Source: Anaerocolumna sp. MB42-C2 (GTDB lineage: Bacteria; Bacillota; Clostridia; Lachnospirales; Lachnospiraceae). From it: DNA of 64,000 nt. Of this stretch, positions 34,638 to 43,336 are shown in pieces. The DNA lies in the NCBI RefSeq assembly GCF_030913705.1, contig NZ_CP133190.1:4427501-4491500 (forward strand), in the 5' to 3' direction. The translations under genes were made by a program, and so were the position numbers. A model generated the notes under the pieces. It did not search any database, was not told where the DNA came from, and saw only the letters and a program-made list of their open reading frames with translations. The number at the start of each line of letters is the position of its first letter. Within the stretch, counting starts at the first letter, position 1.

Positions 34638-36707
34638 ATGCACTTATATAAAGAAGAAAACAGGTTGATCATTGCGGAGGGCAAAACCCAGGTGTGGATA
34701 GAACCCTGGGGTGAAAACTCTTTTCGAGTCCGTATGACGGCAGAAGCAAAAATGGATGAAAACAACTGGGCTTTAACGGAAGAAGTGCCGGAGTGTAAGG
34801 CTGAAATTACATTTACAGAAATTGATGTAACGGACCCCTGGTATAAGTCAGAGGAATATGCCAGGTATCATCAGACCGGAACCCAGGCAGCTATTACGAA
34901 TGGTAAGATTACAGCTAAGGTAAATCACGAGGGATGGATCAGTTTCTATAATCAGAAAGGGGAACTGTTAACGGAAGAATATTGGAGAAACCGTAACCGT
35001 ATTAACCGCTATTGTGTACCTCTTCGTATTGATGCCAGAGAATTAAAACCGATTCAGGGTAGTTCGGATTATACCTTAACAGCACGTTTTGAGGCTTTTG
35101 ATGATGAGAAGATTTTTGGTATGGGTCAGTATCAGGAAAAAAATCTGAATAAAAAAGGTGCCTTATTAGAGTTAGCACATCGGAACAGTCAGGCAAGTGT
35201 TCCATTTATGGTATCAAACAGAGGTTACGGATTTTTATGGAATAATCCTGCAATCGGAACAGCAGCATTTGGAGCCAATAAGACGGAATGGTATGCAGTG
35301 AGTACAAAAAAACTGGATTACTTTATTACGGCAGGAGATACACCGGCCGATATTGAAAGACAATACAGCCAGGCAACGGGACGTTCTCCTATGATGCCTG
35401 AATATGGTTTGGGTTACTGGCAGTGTAAACTTCGTTACCGGAACCAGGAGGAAGTACTTAGCGTTGCCAGAGAGCATAAAAGACGCGGTCTTCCCATGGA
35501 TGCGATTGTTATTGATTTTTTCCACTGGACGAGGCAGGGGGATTTTAAGTTTGAACCCAGAGATTGGCCAGATCCAAAGAATATGGTGAAAGAATTAAAA
35601 GAACTGGGGATTGAAACCGTTGTATCCGTATGGCCGACCATTGATGAGCAAAGTGAAAATTATGGTAAGATGGCAGAGCTTGGATACCTGGTAAATGCTG
35701 ACCGTGGTAATCAGAATCATATGAACTGGATGGGAAATACCGTATTCTATGATGCAACCCATCCGGGGGCTCAGAAATTTGTTTGGGAACGCTGTAAAGA
35801 AAACTATTATAAGCTGGGAATCCGTTGCTTTTGGCTGGATGAAGCAGAGCCGGAATACGGCCCTTATGATTTTGATAATTACCGGTATTATGCAGGCACA
35901 GCACTCCAATGTACCAATACGTATCCTGTAGGATATGCAAAAGGCTTTTATGAAGGATTAAAAGCAGAAGGAGAAGAAGATATTTTAAGTTTAGTCCGCT
36001 GCGCATGGGCCGGCAGCCAGAAATACGGGGTATTAACCTGGTCCGGTGATATTCATTCCTCTTTTCGTGCGATGAGGGAACAGTTACAGGCAGGCCTTAA
36101 TATGGGGATAGCCGGTATTCCCTGGTGGACCTCGGATATCGGCGGCTTCTTAGGCGGAGATATTAAGGATGTTAAATTTCAGGAGTTATTACTCAGGTGG
36201 TTTGCCTGGGGTGCTTTCTGCCCGGTATTCCGTATGCATGGAGAGCGTTCGCCCTGGTATGAGAGAGAGCAGGAATTTATTAATGGCGTCAGGCAGCTGA
36301 CTTCCGGGCAGGATAATGAAGTATGGAGTTTCGGAGAGGATAATTATGAAATTCTGAAGAAGTTCTTATATATTCGTGAGGCCTTACGGCCCTATATCAG
36401 AGAGTGTATGAAAGAAACCAGTGAATCCGGAGCCCCGGTTATGAGGCCGATGTTTTACGATTTTCCGTCAGATAAGAATTGCTGGGAGATAGAAGACCAG
36501 TATATGTTCGGACCTGATCTTATTGTAGCTCCTGTTATGGAAGAGGGGGTATCGGTGCGTAAGATTTATCTGCCGGAGGGAGTTAAATGGACGGATGCTA
36601 ATACCAGGAAAGTTTATGAGGGCGGGCAGAATGTGGTTGTTCCTGCGCCGTTGGACATTATTCCGGTTATGGTCAGGGAAAATAAAAGTTACGAGATTTA
36701 TAAATAA
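34638..36707 (+). CDS. Glycoside hydrolase family 31 (alpha-glucosidase/xylosidase type)
   Basis: Protein of 689 residues, cytoplasmic. Nucleophile Asp about 401 in FWLDEAEPEYG and acid/base Asp about 471 in WSGDIHSSF; GIPWWTSDIGGF and CPVFRMHGERSPW are family signatures. GH31 includes alpha-glucosidases, alpha-xylosidases and alpha-galactosidases. Its pairing with GH36 leaves the linkage open. GTAGGAGGA precedes the ATG. Confidence 0.93.
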   Translation: MHLYKEENRLIIAEGKTQVWIEPWGENSFRVRMTAEAKMDENNWALTEEVPECKAEITFTEIDVTDPWYKSEEYARYHQTGTQAAITNGKITAKVNHEGWISFYNQKGELLTEEYWRNRNRINRYCVPLRIDARELKPIQGSSDYTLTARFEAFDDEKIFGMGQYQEKNLNKKGALLELAHRNSQASVPFMVSNRGYGFLWNNPAIGTAAFGANKTEWYAVSTKKLDYFITAGDTPADIERQYSQATGRSPMMPEYGLGYWQCKLRYRNQEEVLSVAREHKRRGLPMDAIVIDFFHWTRQGDFKFEPRDWPDPKNMVKELKELGIETVVSVWPTIDEQSENYGKMAELGYLVNADRGNQNHMNWMGNTVFYDATHPGAQKFVWERCKENYYKLGIRCFWLDEAEPEYGPYDFDNYRYYAGTALQCTNTYPVGYAKGFYEGLKAEGEEDILSLVRCAWAGSQKYGVLTWSGDIHSSFRAMREQLQAGLNMGIAGIPWWTSDIGGFLGGDIKDVKFQELLLRWFAWGAFCPVFRMHGERSPWYEREQEFINGVRQLTSGQDNEVWSFGEDNYEILKKFLYIREALRPYIRECMKETSESGAPVMRPMFYDFPSDKNCWEIEDQYMFGPDLIVAPVMEEGVSVRKIYLPEGVKWTDANTRKVYEGGQNVVVPAPLDIIPVMVRENKSYEIYK

Positions 36708-36741
36708 GCAAGTACAAGATTAATATTCTGAATCTTAAGGG

Positions 36742-36850
36742 CTGCTGCAATATAAGTAACTATCATTGATACAAGCTAAGTTAATATTTTCAGTAAATAT
36801 TAACTATATGTCTCAAATGGGTTAAGGTTAGAATTGCAGCAGACCTTTTT
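36742..36850 (+). terminator. Structured terminator after GH31
   Basis: CTGCTGCAAT (36742-36751) pairs with ATTGCAGCAG (36833-36842), followed by ACCTTTTT. Within the long loop GTTAATATT/AATATTAAC (36780-36804) forms a second stem. The outer stem with U tract can terminate the GH36-GH31 transcript; the nested stem makes the element unusually large. Confidence 0.6.
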
Positions 36851-36853
36851 ATT

Positions 36854-37213
36854 TCATAGAAGTTCTCCGAGCGCTAAAGTCTGGCAAGCCAGACTCTTTT
36901 TTATTCCATAGGAAAGTTCTCCGAACTTCCCTATGTTTTCTCTGGGGTAAATATACTCCCTTTCTGAAAGATACGGATTATTTCTTAATAATTGTATTAA
37001 TGGAACACTATATGTCTTTGCTATATTTACCAGGGAATCCCCCTCTTTTACCGTATATATCTGTTCCGGGTATACGATTACAATCGTTTGTCCCGGAACT
37101 AAATCATATGGATTTATAAGAGCGTTGTTTAGGATCAGTCCGGTAACGGTTACGCCATAATACTTAGCGATTGATTCAATTGTATCAGTTGGTTGAACAA
37201 CATGTATATTCAC
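36854..37213 (-). pseudogene. Truncated LysM-repeat gene (N-terminal part of YaaH-like GH18)
   Basis: The frame encodes 119 residues. The first about 95 are two LysM domains (HVVQPTDTIESIAKYYGV, NPYDLVPGQTIVIVYPEQIY, YTVKEGDSLVNIAKTYSV, LLRNNPYLSEREYIYP), the start of spore-type YaaH/SleL glycosyl hydrolases of about 430 residues. After EYIYP the sequence is unrelated (GKFGELSYGIKKS...GELL) and is encoded by palindromic repeat DNA at 36855-36935. The GH18 catalytic domain is missing. A residual short LysM protein could still be made. Confidence 0.7.
36878..36935. repeat. Palindromic elements at the LysM truncation point
   Basis: AGTCTGGC/GCCAGACT (36878-36895) followed by CTTTTTTA makes a plus-strand terminator-like hairpin. 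CATAGGAAAGTTC (36907-36919) and GAACTTCCCTATG (36923-36935) form a nearly perfect palindrome. Part of the latter (CATAG..AAGTTCTCCGA) is repeated at 36855-36870. Confidence 0.55.
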
Positions 37214-37566
37214 AATAACCTCGGAATTAATTACTTTGATACATTATATTATGATTTAAATTCCATAAGTCCACATTAAGCATCTATTTAGTATATAGCA
37301 GATGGACAAAGTTTTATTGCCAGTTGGATAAATATATATTAATATATATTTATATATAAGATGATTCGGGCGTAAAAAGCCATACAATTATTCACATTTG
37401 CCGATTCGCACATTTTGACGAAAGTTATGAAACGGATTAGATTATTAACAGATAGAGATACATTTCTGTATTTATATAGAGATGAAGAACGAGTTTGGCT
37501 ATATGAAAATAAATGAAAGAGGCCATATACATCTGCCTGCAGATGTGTTATGCAATGGGTGTTAAA
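37214..37566. other. AT-rich intergenic region
   Basis: About 350 bp between the LysM remnant and the DUF523 gene, including an alternating TA-rich run at 37326-37360. No promoter or RNA could be identified with confidence. Confidence 0.35.
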
Positions 37567-38010
37567 ATGGAAAAAACGAATAATAATATTTTAGTCAGTG
37601 CCTGCCTGTTAGGTATTGATTGCAGATATTGCGGTACCGGATTATTTAATGAGACGGTTTACAAGCTAAAAGAGAACTATAACTTAATTCCGGTTTGCCC
37701 CGAGCAGTTAGGGGGATTAACCACTCCCCGTAATCCGGTTGAACTGGTTAAAGGACAGGCAGTGGACCAGAACCAGAACGATTTCACGGCACAATTTGAT
37801 AAAGGGGCGGCAGAAACGTTAAAAATAGCTAAACTTCTGGACTGCAAGATGGCGGTCTTAAAGAGTAACAGTCCTTCCTGTGGTTATGGCAAAATTTATG
37901 ACGGAACTTTCCAGGGCAATCTTATAGATGGTAACGGTAAAACAGCCGATTTACTTGCAGAGAACGGTATTAAAATAATTACGGAAAAAGAGTGTAAACA
38001 AAAAGATTAA
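37567..38010 (+). CDS. DUF523 family protein
   Basis: About 147 residues from MEKTNNN; two earlier in-frame ATGs at 37513 and 37555 are possible but homologues begin close to ILVSACLLG. NILVSACLLGIDCRYCG, PVCPEQLGGLTTPR and VLKSNSPSCGYGKIYDG are the DUF523 (YbbK) signatures with several conserved Cys. Function unknown; a Cys-based redox or metal role is possible. Confidence 0.88.
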   Translation: MEKTNNNILVSACLLGIDCRYCGTGLFNETVYKLKENYNLIPVCPEQLGGLTTPRNPVELVKGQAVDQNQNDFTAQFDKGAAETLKIAKLLDCKMAVLKSNSPSCGYGKIYDGTFQGNLIDGNGKTADLLAENGIKIITEKECKQKD

Positions 38011-38045
38011 TTCAAATGATGAATAGTAGGAGTATACGATTTTAA

Positions 38046-38065
38046 TTTAACATGAAAATGTTAAA
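38046..38065. other. Small hairpin upstream of lipoprotein gene
   Basis: TTTAACAT GAAA ATGTTAAA: perfect 8-bp stem with a four-base loop, 155 bp upstream of the lipoprotein gene. No U tract; function unknown. Confidence 0.4.
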
Positions 38066-38220
38066 GTTAGTATTATTTTAGTAGAAGAGGATCAATACTA
38101 TAATTGGTGGGAAAGAGATTATGAGCCGTTGCTGTATTGAGCCATGTCAACAGGGAATTTATATACTATGTATTAGTGGAGAGCAAATTGATGTCTGAAT
38201 AATCAAGGAAAGAGGTCATT

Positions 38221-39072
38221 ATGAAGAAATTATTCTGTATCGTGGGAGTTTTTTTATTCTGCACTGGTTGCAGTTTCATAAAGGAAGCACCTGATTCCGA
38301 TACCGGCAATACAACAGCAGATACATCAGAGGATAATATTAATTCAGCCGATAGTAATACCACCGGTAACGACAATACCGATGATAATGGACAGGAAGAG
38401 GTTGTCATAAACGGAATCGTCATATCGGATGATGATTCCAGTGTTATGATTGCTGTTAAGGAAACAGGCGGAGGATTACAAGCGTTTGATCCGGTATCGG
38501 TTCATTATTCGGATGTCTCTTCTTTAAATGTGGGGATGGGAGATATTATAAAGATAAGCTTTGACGGCAGAATAGCAGAATCCTATCCCAGCCAGATATG
38601 GGCAGACAATATTGACATAATGGAAAAAGTTCAGGATAACTGGCCTGCAACGAGTACAATTACAAAAGACTATTCCTTTGAAGAAGCGGTGGCAGATAAC
38701 TGTTTTGTGGTTGGTAATGATAAAACGGAATCAGCAGACCGAATGAATTCATTTGTGAATAATACAATAAATGGTATGGTGGGTTATTTAAGAAAAGTAA
38801 TGTATACCACAGAAGGAGACCCTGTGATAACCGATTTTATTTATGACGGCAATAAATATTATGTCTTTGAAGATATGTCCAGGGATGTATTTAACGGAGG
38901 TGAGGATAAGTTATATAAAAAAATATATAGCTATATCAACACCTATGAAAAAGAGAGCAATAAAGTTATTTACCTAGCTAATAGGAATGATATTACAAAT
39001 GAGGAATATGAAAAAAATACAACCAGCAGTAATTCTAAAGATCGGATTGATACTTATGCGATTTCTTATTAA
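38221..39072 (+). CDS. Lipoprotein with DUF4362-like domain
   Basis: Protein of 283 residues. Signal peptide with lipobox CTGC (Cys about 17), then a Ser/Thr/Asp/Asn-rich linker (about 20-58). A small beta domain (VVINGIVISDDDSS...GDIIKISFDG, DUF3221-like) follows. The region SFEEAVADNCFVVGNDKT to about residue 230 resembles DUF4362. It would be anchored on the outer face of the membrane. Function unknown. Monocistronic. Confidence 0.75.
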   Translation: MKKLFCIVGVFLFCTGCSFIKEAPDSDTGNTTADTSEDNINSADSNTTGNDNTDDNGQEEVVINGIVISDDDSSVMIAVKETGGGLQAFDPVSVHYSDVSSLNVGMGDIIKISFDGRIAESYPSQIWADNIDIMEKVQDNWPATSTITKDYSFEEAVADNCFVVGNDKTESADRMNSFVNNTINGMVGYLRKVMYTTEGDPVITDFIYDGNKYYVFEDMSRDVFNGGEDKLYKKIYSYINTYEKESNKVIYLANRNDITNEEYEKNTTSSNSKDRIDTYAISY

Positions 39073-39248
39073 TGAGTCTGCAGTATAGTATATATGAAAA
39101 AATATGTCGTAAATGGAGGCTATATTTATTATATCGCAAATAGAGGCATATATATTATTGGCCTTGCATATATTTATATTTCAATCCGGTTTTAGTAAAT
39201 AATCGAATAATATAAGTACAAATTATGAACTGCATAAATAATATTGAT

Positions 39249-39325
39249 TTTACTTATATACAAATTTAGCCTATAATAAGAAAGTAATAAGGCATTGTAG
39301 CAATCTTGTTACAATGCCATTTTTT
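39249..39325 (+). promoter_or_regulatory. purA promoter followed by terminator-like leader hairpin
   Basis: TTTACT (39249-39254), 17 bases, TATAAT (39272-39277) form a promoter with start near 39284. Immediately after comes GGCATTGTA/TACAATGCC (39291-39318) with TTTTTT, an intrinsic terminator shape in the leader, about 90 bases before the purA ATG. Either an attenuator of purA or the terminator of an unseen upstream transcript. Confidence 0.5.
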
Positions 39326-39411
39326 CTGAGAAAAAAGAATATTGCAGCTGGTAAGCGAAAATACTTTGTATGTAATATTCTAAAGAATGAAAGAAATAGG
39401 AGGAATTTGGT

Positions 39412-40686
39412 ATGGTAAAAGCAATTGTTGGCGCTAACTGGGGCGATGAAGGAAAAGGTAAGATTACCGATATGTTAGGACAGGAATCAGACATAATCGT
39501 AAGATTCCAGGGTGGAAGTAATGCAGGACATACAATTATCAATAAATATGGTAAATTTGCATTACATCTGCTTCCTTCCGGTGTGTTTTATGATCATACA
39601 ACAAGTATTATAGGCAATGGTGTGGCACTGAATATTCCTTATTTGTTTAAAGAAGTTCAATCCATCGTAGACAGAGGAGTTCCAATGCCTAAGATCTTAG
39701 TATCTGACCGTGCACAGATCATGATGCCATACCACATTCTTTTTGATCAATATGAAGAAGAAAGACTTGGTGGTAAATCTTTTGGTTCTACTAAATCCGG
39801 TATTGCACCTTTTTATTCGGATAAATACGCTAAGATCGGGTTCCAGGTATCAGAACTGTTTGATGACGAAGCTCTAAGAGAAAAAGTAGAACGCGTATGT
39901 GAAATGAAAAATATCATATTAGAGCATATGTATCACAAGCCATTGATAAACCCGGATGAATTATTTAACTTATTAATAGATTATAAGAAAATGGTTGAAC
40001 CTTATGTTTGTGATGTTGCAGCTTATTTACATCAGGCAATAAAAGAAGGTAAGAATATCTTATTAGAAGGACAATTAGGAGCATTAAAAGATCCGGATTT
40101 TGGTATTTACCCTATGGTTACCTCATCCTCAACACTGGCATCCTATGGTGCCATCGGAGCAGGTATTCCCGCATATGAAATCAAGAATATCATAGCAGTT
40201 GCAAAGGCTTATTCCAGTGCAGTTGGTGCAGGTGAATTTGTCAGTGAAATATTTGGTGAAGAGGCAGACGAACTGAGAAGACGCGGTGGTGACGGCGGCG
40301 AATATGGTGCAACTACAGGCAGACCAAGACGTATGGGTTGGTTTGATGCAGTAGCAACAAGATATGGCTGCAGAATGCAGGGAGCGACGGAAGTTGCTTT
40401 AACCGTACTTGATGTATTAGGATATCTGGATGAGCTTCCGGTGTGTGTAGGTTACGAAATAAACGGAGTGGTTACTAAAGACTTCCCTACCACTGTGAAA
40501 TTAGCGAAAGCAAAACCAGTTTACGAAGTATTACCGGGCTGGAAACAGGAAATCCGTGGTATCACCAAATACGAAGAGCTTCCGGAAAATTGCAGAAAAT
40601 ACATTGAATTTATAGAAAAAGAAATCGAAGTTCCCATTACCCTGGTATCCAATGGCCCGGGCAGGGATGAAATCATTAAACGTTAA
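39412..40686 (+). CDS. purA: Adenylosuccinate synthetase
   Basis: Protein of 424 residues. Condenses IMP and aspartate with GTP to adenylosuccinate, the first committed step to AMP. WGDEGKGK (residues 10-17), GGSNAGHTI, GIAPFYSDK, EGQLGALKDPDFG and TTGRPRRMGWFD are signatures. ILLEGQLG is the GTP-site region. AGGAGGA precedes the ATG. Ends at a strong terminator. Confidence 0.97.
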   Translation: MVKAIVGANWGDEGKGKITDMLGQESDIIVRFQGGSNAGHTIINKYGKFALHLLPSGVFYDHTTSIIGNGVALNIPYLFKEVQSIVDRGVPMPKILVSDRAQIMMPYHILFDQYEEERLGGKSFGSTKSGIAPFYSDKYAKIGFQVSELFDDEALREKVERVCEMKNIILEHMYHKPLINPDELFNLLIDYKKMVEPYVCDVAAYLHQAIKEGKNILLEGQLGALKDPDFGIYPMVTSSSTLASYGAIGAGIPAYEIKNIIAVAKAYSSAVGAGEFVSEIFGEEADELRRRGGDGGEYGATTGRPRRMGWFDAVATRYGCRMQGATEVALTVLDVLGYLDELPVCVGYEINGVVTKDFPTTVKLAKAKPVYEVLPGWKQEIRGITKYEELPENCRKYIEFIEKEIEVPITLVSNGPGRDEIIKR

Positions 40687-40746
40687 ACTTCATTTAGCTT
40701 AAATATATTGTATATAGAACTGCTTAAACGGCAGAAAAAACGAGCG

Positions 40747-40796
40747 ACAGAACAGAAAGAATAGACCCATTAACTATTCTTTCTGTTCTGTTTTAT
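40747..40796 (+). terminator. Intrinsic terminator of purA
   Basis: ACAGAACAGAAAGAATAG (40747-40764) pairs perfectly with CTATTCTTTCTGTTCTGT (40774-40791), then TTTATTATTT. An 18-bp stem with U-rich tail, symmetric enough to act in both directions. Confidence 0.85.
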
Positions 40797-40844
40797 TATT
40801 TGAGGGGTTTCGTGTTGCACTAAGACATGGGCAGTTAATTTCTA

Positions 40845-40870
40845 TTGACATATATAGATTATCTATATAT
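40845..40870 (+). promoter_or_regulatory. PadR autoregulatory promoter/operator
   Basis: A consensus -35 TTGACA (40845-40850) abuts ATATATAGAT T ATCTATATAT (40850-40870), a perfect palindrome with 10-bp arms. PadR dimers typically bind such AT-rich palindromes at their own promoter. The palindrome extends into the first codon of the ATG at 40869. Confidence 0.65.
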
Positions 40871-41219
40871 GAAAGGAGTTAATATACTCGAGAATAAAAG
40901 TTTATTATCCGGCAGTACATCTATGTTACTTTTAAGTTTATTATCGGAAAAGGATATGTATGGGTATGAAATGATTGATACGTTACGTAAGCGTTCCAAT
41001 CATGTGTTTGATTTAAAAGCAGGTACTCTGTATCCGTTATTACATTCTTTAGAAGAAAAAGATTATCTGGAGTCTTATGAGGATCTGGAAAGTGCTAAGC
41101 TAAGAAAATATTACCGTATAACCGGTAAAGGCCGTAAGCATTTGAAAGCAATTAGTGAAGAATGGCAGGAATATGCCCAGGCTGTAAAAGGAGTTATAGG
41201 GGGTGTTACTTTTGACTGA
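40869..41219 (+). CDS. PadR-family transcriptional regulator
   Basis: About 116 residues. The winged helix (LLSGSTSMLLLSLLSEKDMYGYEMI, key part MYGYEMIDTLRKRS; AGTLYPLLHSLEEKDYLES) is typical of PadR. The start is uncertain: the only ATG (40869) precedes its AAGGAG rather than following it, and the frame after AAGGAG offers only ATA at 40884. A longer TTG at 40845 lies in the promoter. It overlaps and probably regulates the downstream HAAS-FtsW-like gene. Confidence 0.88.
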   Translation: MKGVNILENKSLLSGSTSMLLLSLLSEKDMYGYEMIDTLRKRSNHVFDLKAGTLYPLLHSLEEKDYLESYEDLESAKLRKYYRITGKGRKHLKAISEEWQEYAQAVKGVIGGVTFD

Positions 41220-42551
41220 TTTTGATAAGAAAGAGGATTACCTGGAACTTATGACCTGTCAGATCCGCTGTAAAAAAGCGAGAGATATGATTGCTGAGGA
41301 AATAAGCCAACATATTGATGACCAGAAAGAGTCATATATAAACGAGGGATTTGACAAAGATACGGCATTGATAACAGCATTAAAGCAGATGGGAGACCCG
41401 TTAGAAGTAGGTAAGCAAATGGATAAAATACATAAGCCGCGGCTGGAGTGGAAAGTATCGCTGACTGCTTTGATTTTGTGTTTGGTTGGTATTTTGGTTC
41501 AGATTCATATTAATAAATCCCTGGGAGCTATAAATCCAGTCTTAGAAATGAATATTAAAAAGCAGATTGTTTATTTAATTACAGGCTTACTATTAATGAT
41601 GGCGGGTTATTTAGTGGATTATTCCATCATTGGGAAATATCCAAAAGTAATATGGTCTTTATTAATAATTGGTATTCTGATTTATGCACCCTTTGGTAAT
41701 TGGATAAATGGTCAAATGGCTTATCTAAATGCATACAGTTGCTTATTTATTCCGGTGTATGGCGGAATTATGTTTGCTTACCGCAAAAAAGGTTATGTTG
41801 GAATTATAAAATGTCTGCTGTTTAGTATATTTGCTTGTGTGATAATATCAGAATTTATTGTGCCCCTGTCTGTATACCTGGGTTTGATATTCTCAAACCT
41901 CATTATGCTGTCAGCTGCCGTAAAGAAGAACTGGTTTGGCGCGTCCAAGGGGAAAGCGATGGCAATAATATGGGGATGGATACCAATAGCAGGTTTGATA
42001 CGAATATTATCTTTTAGTCAATATCAGGTTGAGGGTATTCGTAATAAAATTGATACGATGATTCGCCCAGAGCTGTATGAAAGGGGATACCAGATGAATG
42101 AGGTAAGGAAAATTATTGGGAATTCAAGATTATTTGGGTTTGACCCTGATATTTCAATGGGTTTTTTGTCTGGTTATAATAATGATTATATACTGACCTA
42201 TATTTTTGGTAGGTGGGGAATAGCTGCCGGGGTGTTTATTATTATTTTATTTATAACCTTAATTGTACATATGATCTGTGTTTCCATGCATCAGAAAATT
42301 CATTAGGTATGTTTGTGGGATTAGGATGCAGCCTGGTATTTGCATCACAAGGTGGCATTTATATACTTTCTAATCTTAGTATCCAGATTATCTCTCAGGT
42401 GAACCTGCCCTTTGTTTCCTATGGGGGAGCCAGTCTGCTGATAAATTTTATTGTTCTGGGAATTATGCTTTCTATATTCCGCAATACGAATATTATGAAA
42501 GAAGTGCCATATAAGAAGCAGTTTGTTATCAAAATAGAAAGAGAAAAGTAA
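41212..42551 (+). pseudogene. HAAS-domain FtsW/RodA/SpoVE-like protein, frameshifted
   Basis: The first frame (to 42306) has an N-terminal HAAS/permease-prefix domain (IAEEISQHIDDQKESYINEG, about 20-75) and then SEDS-type membrane segments, ending VSMHQKIH and TAG. The C-terminal SEDS part (SLGMFVGLGCSLVFASQGG, QVNLPFVSYGGASLLINF) continues in another frame to 42551. Adding one A to the AAAA run at 42295-42298 would restore the frame. A TTG start at 41212 follows AGGGGG. Intact, it would be a lipid-II polymerising SEDS protein under PadR control. Confidence 0.82.
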
Positions 42552-42693
42552 GTTCCAGATTTTTTTATAGTTATTTATAAATGATGCTGAGTATCCTGAG
42601 ACTGTTTTTGACAGGAAAATAATAAATTTTAATTAATATGCACGGTTTCCTGAATTTGAATCGTATTATTATTGAAAGAGATATCACGGACAT

Positions 42694-42742
42694 TACAGTA
42701 ATTTCAAAATAGCCGGAGCAGGGCTGCTTCAGGTTACTGTAA
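42694..42742. promoter_or_regulatory. Inverted repeat upstream of sigma factor gene
   Basis: ATTACAGTAA and TTACTGTAAC arms flank a nested AGCC/GGCT pair, about 30-80 bp upstream of the sigma gene. It may be an operator or a leader hairpin overlapping the ribosome-binding region. Confidence 0.4.
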
Positions 42743-42771
42743 CAGAAAAAATACAGGAAGGAGACTGCATT

Positions 42772-43302
42772 TTGAAATCTTCAGAAGAAAATGATTTTAT
42801 TAAACTTACGTTTACACATTATGGAAGAATGGTATTGCAAATTGCCTATCAGAATACTGCTAATATGTCTGAGGCGGAAGATATTACCCAGGAAGTATTC
42901 TTAAAATTGATGAAAAACATCAGTGGATTAAATAATAATGATGAGGAGCATATCAAAGCATGGCTGATTCGTGTTACGATTAACCAGTGCAAGGATTATT
43001 TTAAATCTTTTAGATATAGAAAAAATATTGCTTTAACAGAGTCAAACCTTTCATCTGAACCTTATATGGACAATTACCTGGATATAGAGGATAAGCAGAT
43101 TTTTGAAGAACTGAAAAAGCTTCCGGCTAAATATCGGAATATTATCTATCTATATTATATTGAGGAATATACGGTACCTGAGATTGCAAATCTACTCGCA
43201 GCGAAAGAAAACACGGTAAGTTCCTGGCTTAGGAGGGCAAAAAGGAAGTTAAAGATGAATATGGAAGGAGAAGGTATATATGAAGAAGGAAGACTATATT
43301 AA
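42772..43302 (+). CDS. ECF-type RNA polymerase sigma factor
   Basis: Protein of 176 residues. Region 2 is MSEAEDITQEVFLKLMKNIS; region 4 is LPAKYRNIIYLYYIEEYTVPEIANLL with NTVSSWLRRAKRKLK. TTG is the start codon, eight bases after GGAAGGAG. The 3' end overlaps the original start of the anti-sigma gene by 23 bases. It probably controls an envelope-stress regulon. Confidence 0.93.
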   Translation: MKSSEENDFIKLTFTHYGRMVLQIAYQNTANMSEAEDITQEVFLKLMKNISGLNNNDEEHIKAWLIRVTINQCKDYFKSFRYRKNIALTESNLSSEPYMDNYLDIEDKQIFEELKKLPAKYRNIIYLYYIEEYTVPEIANLLAAKENTVSSWLRRAKRKLKMNMEGEGIYEEGRLY

Positions 43303-43336
43303 AGCAATACAAAAAATTAAGCTATCCGATTAGTTC
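43280..43336 (+). other. Detached 5' end of anti-sigma gene with in-frame amber stop
   Basis: ATG at 43280, preceded by GAAGGAG, starts MKKEDYIKAIQKIKLSD, then TAG at 43331-43333, TTC, and the ATG at 43337 all in one frame. The sequence is the expected N-terminus of a DUF4179 anti-sigma protein (sigma-binding segment). A single base change (for example GAG or AAG to TAG) explains it. Confidence 0.75.
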
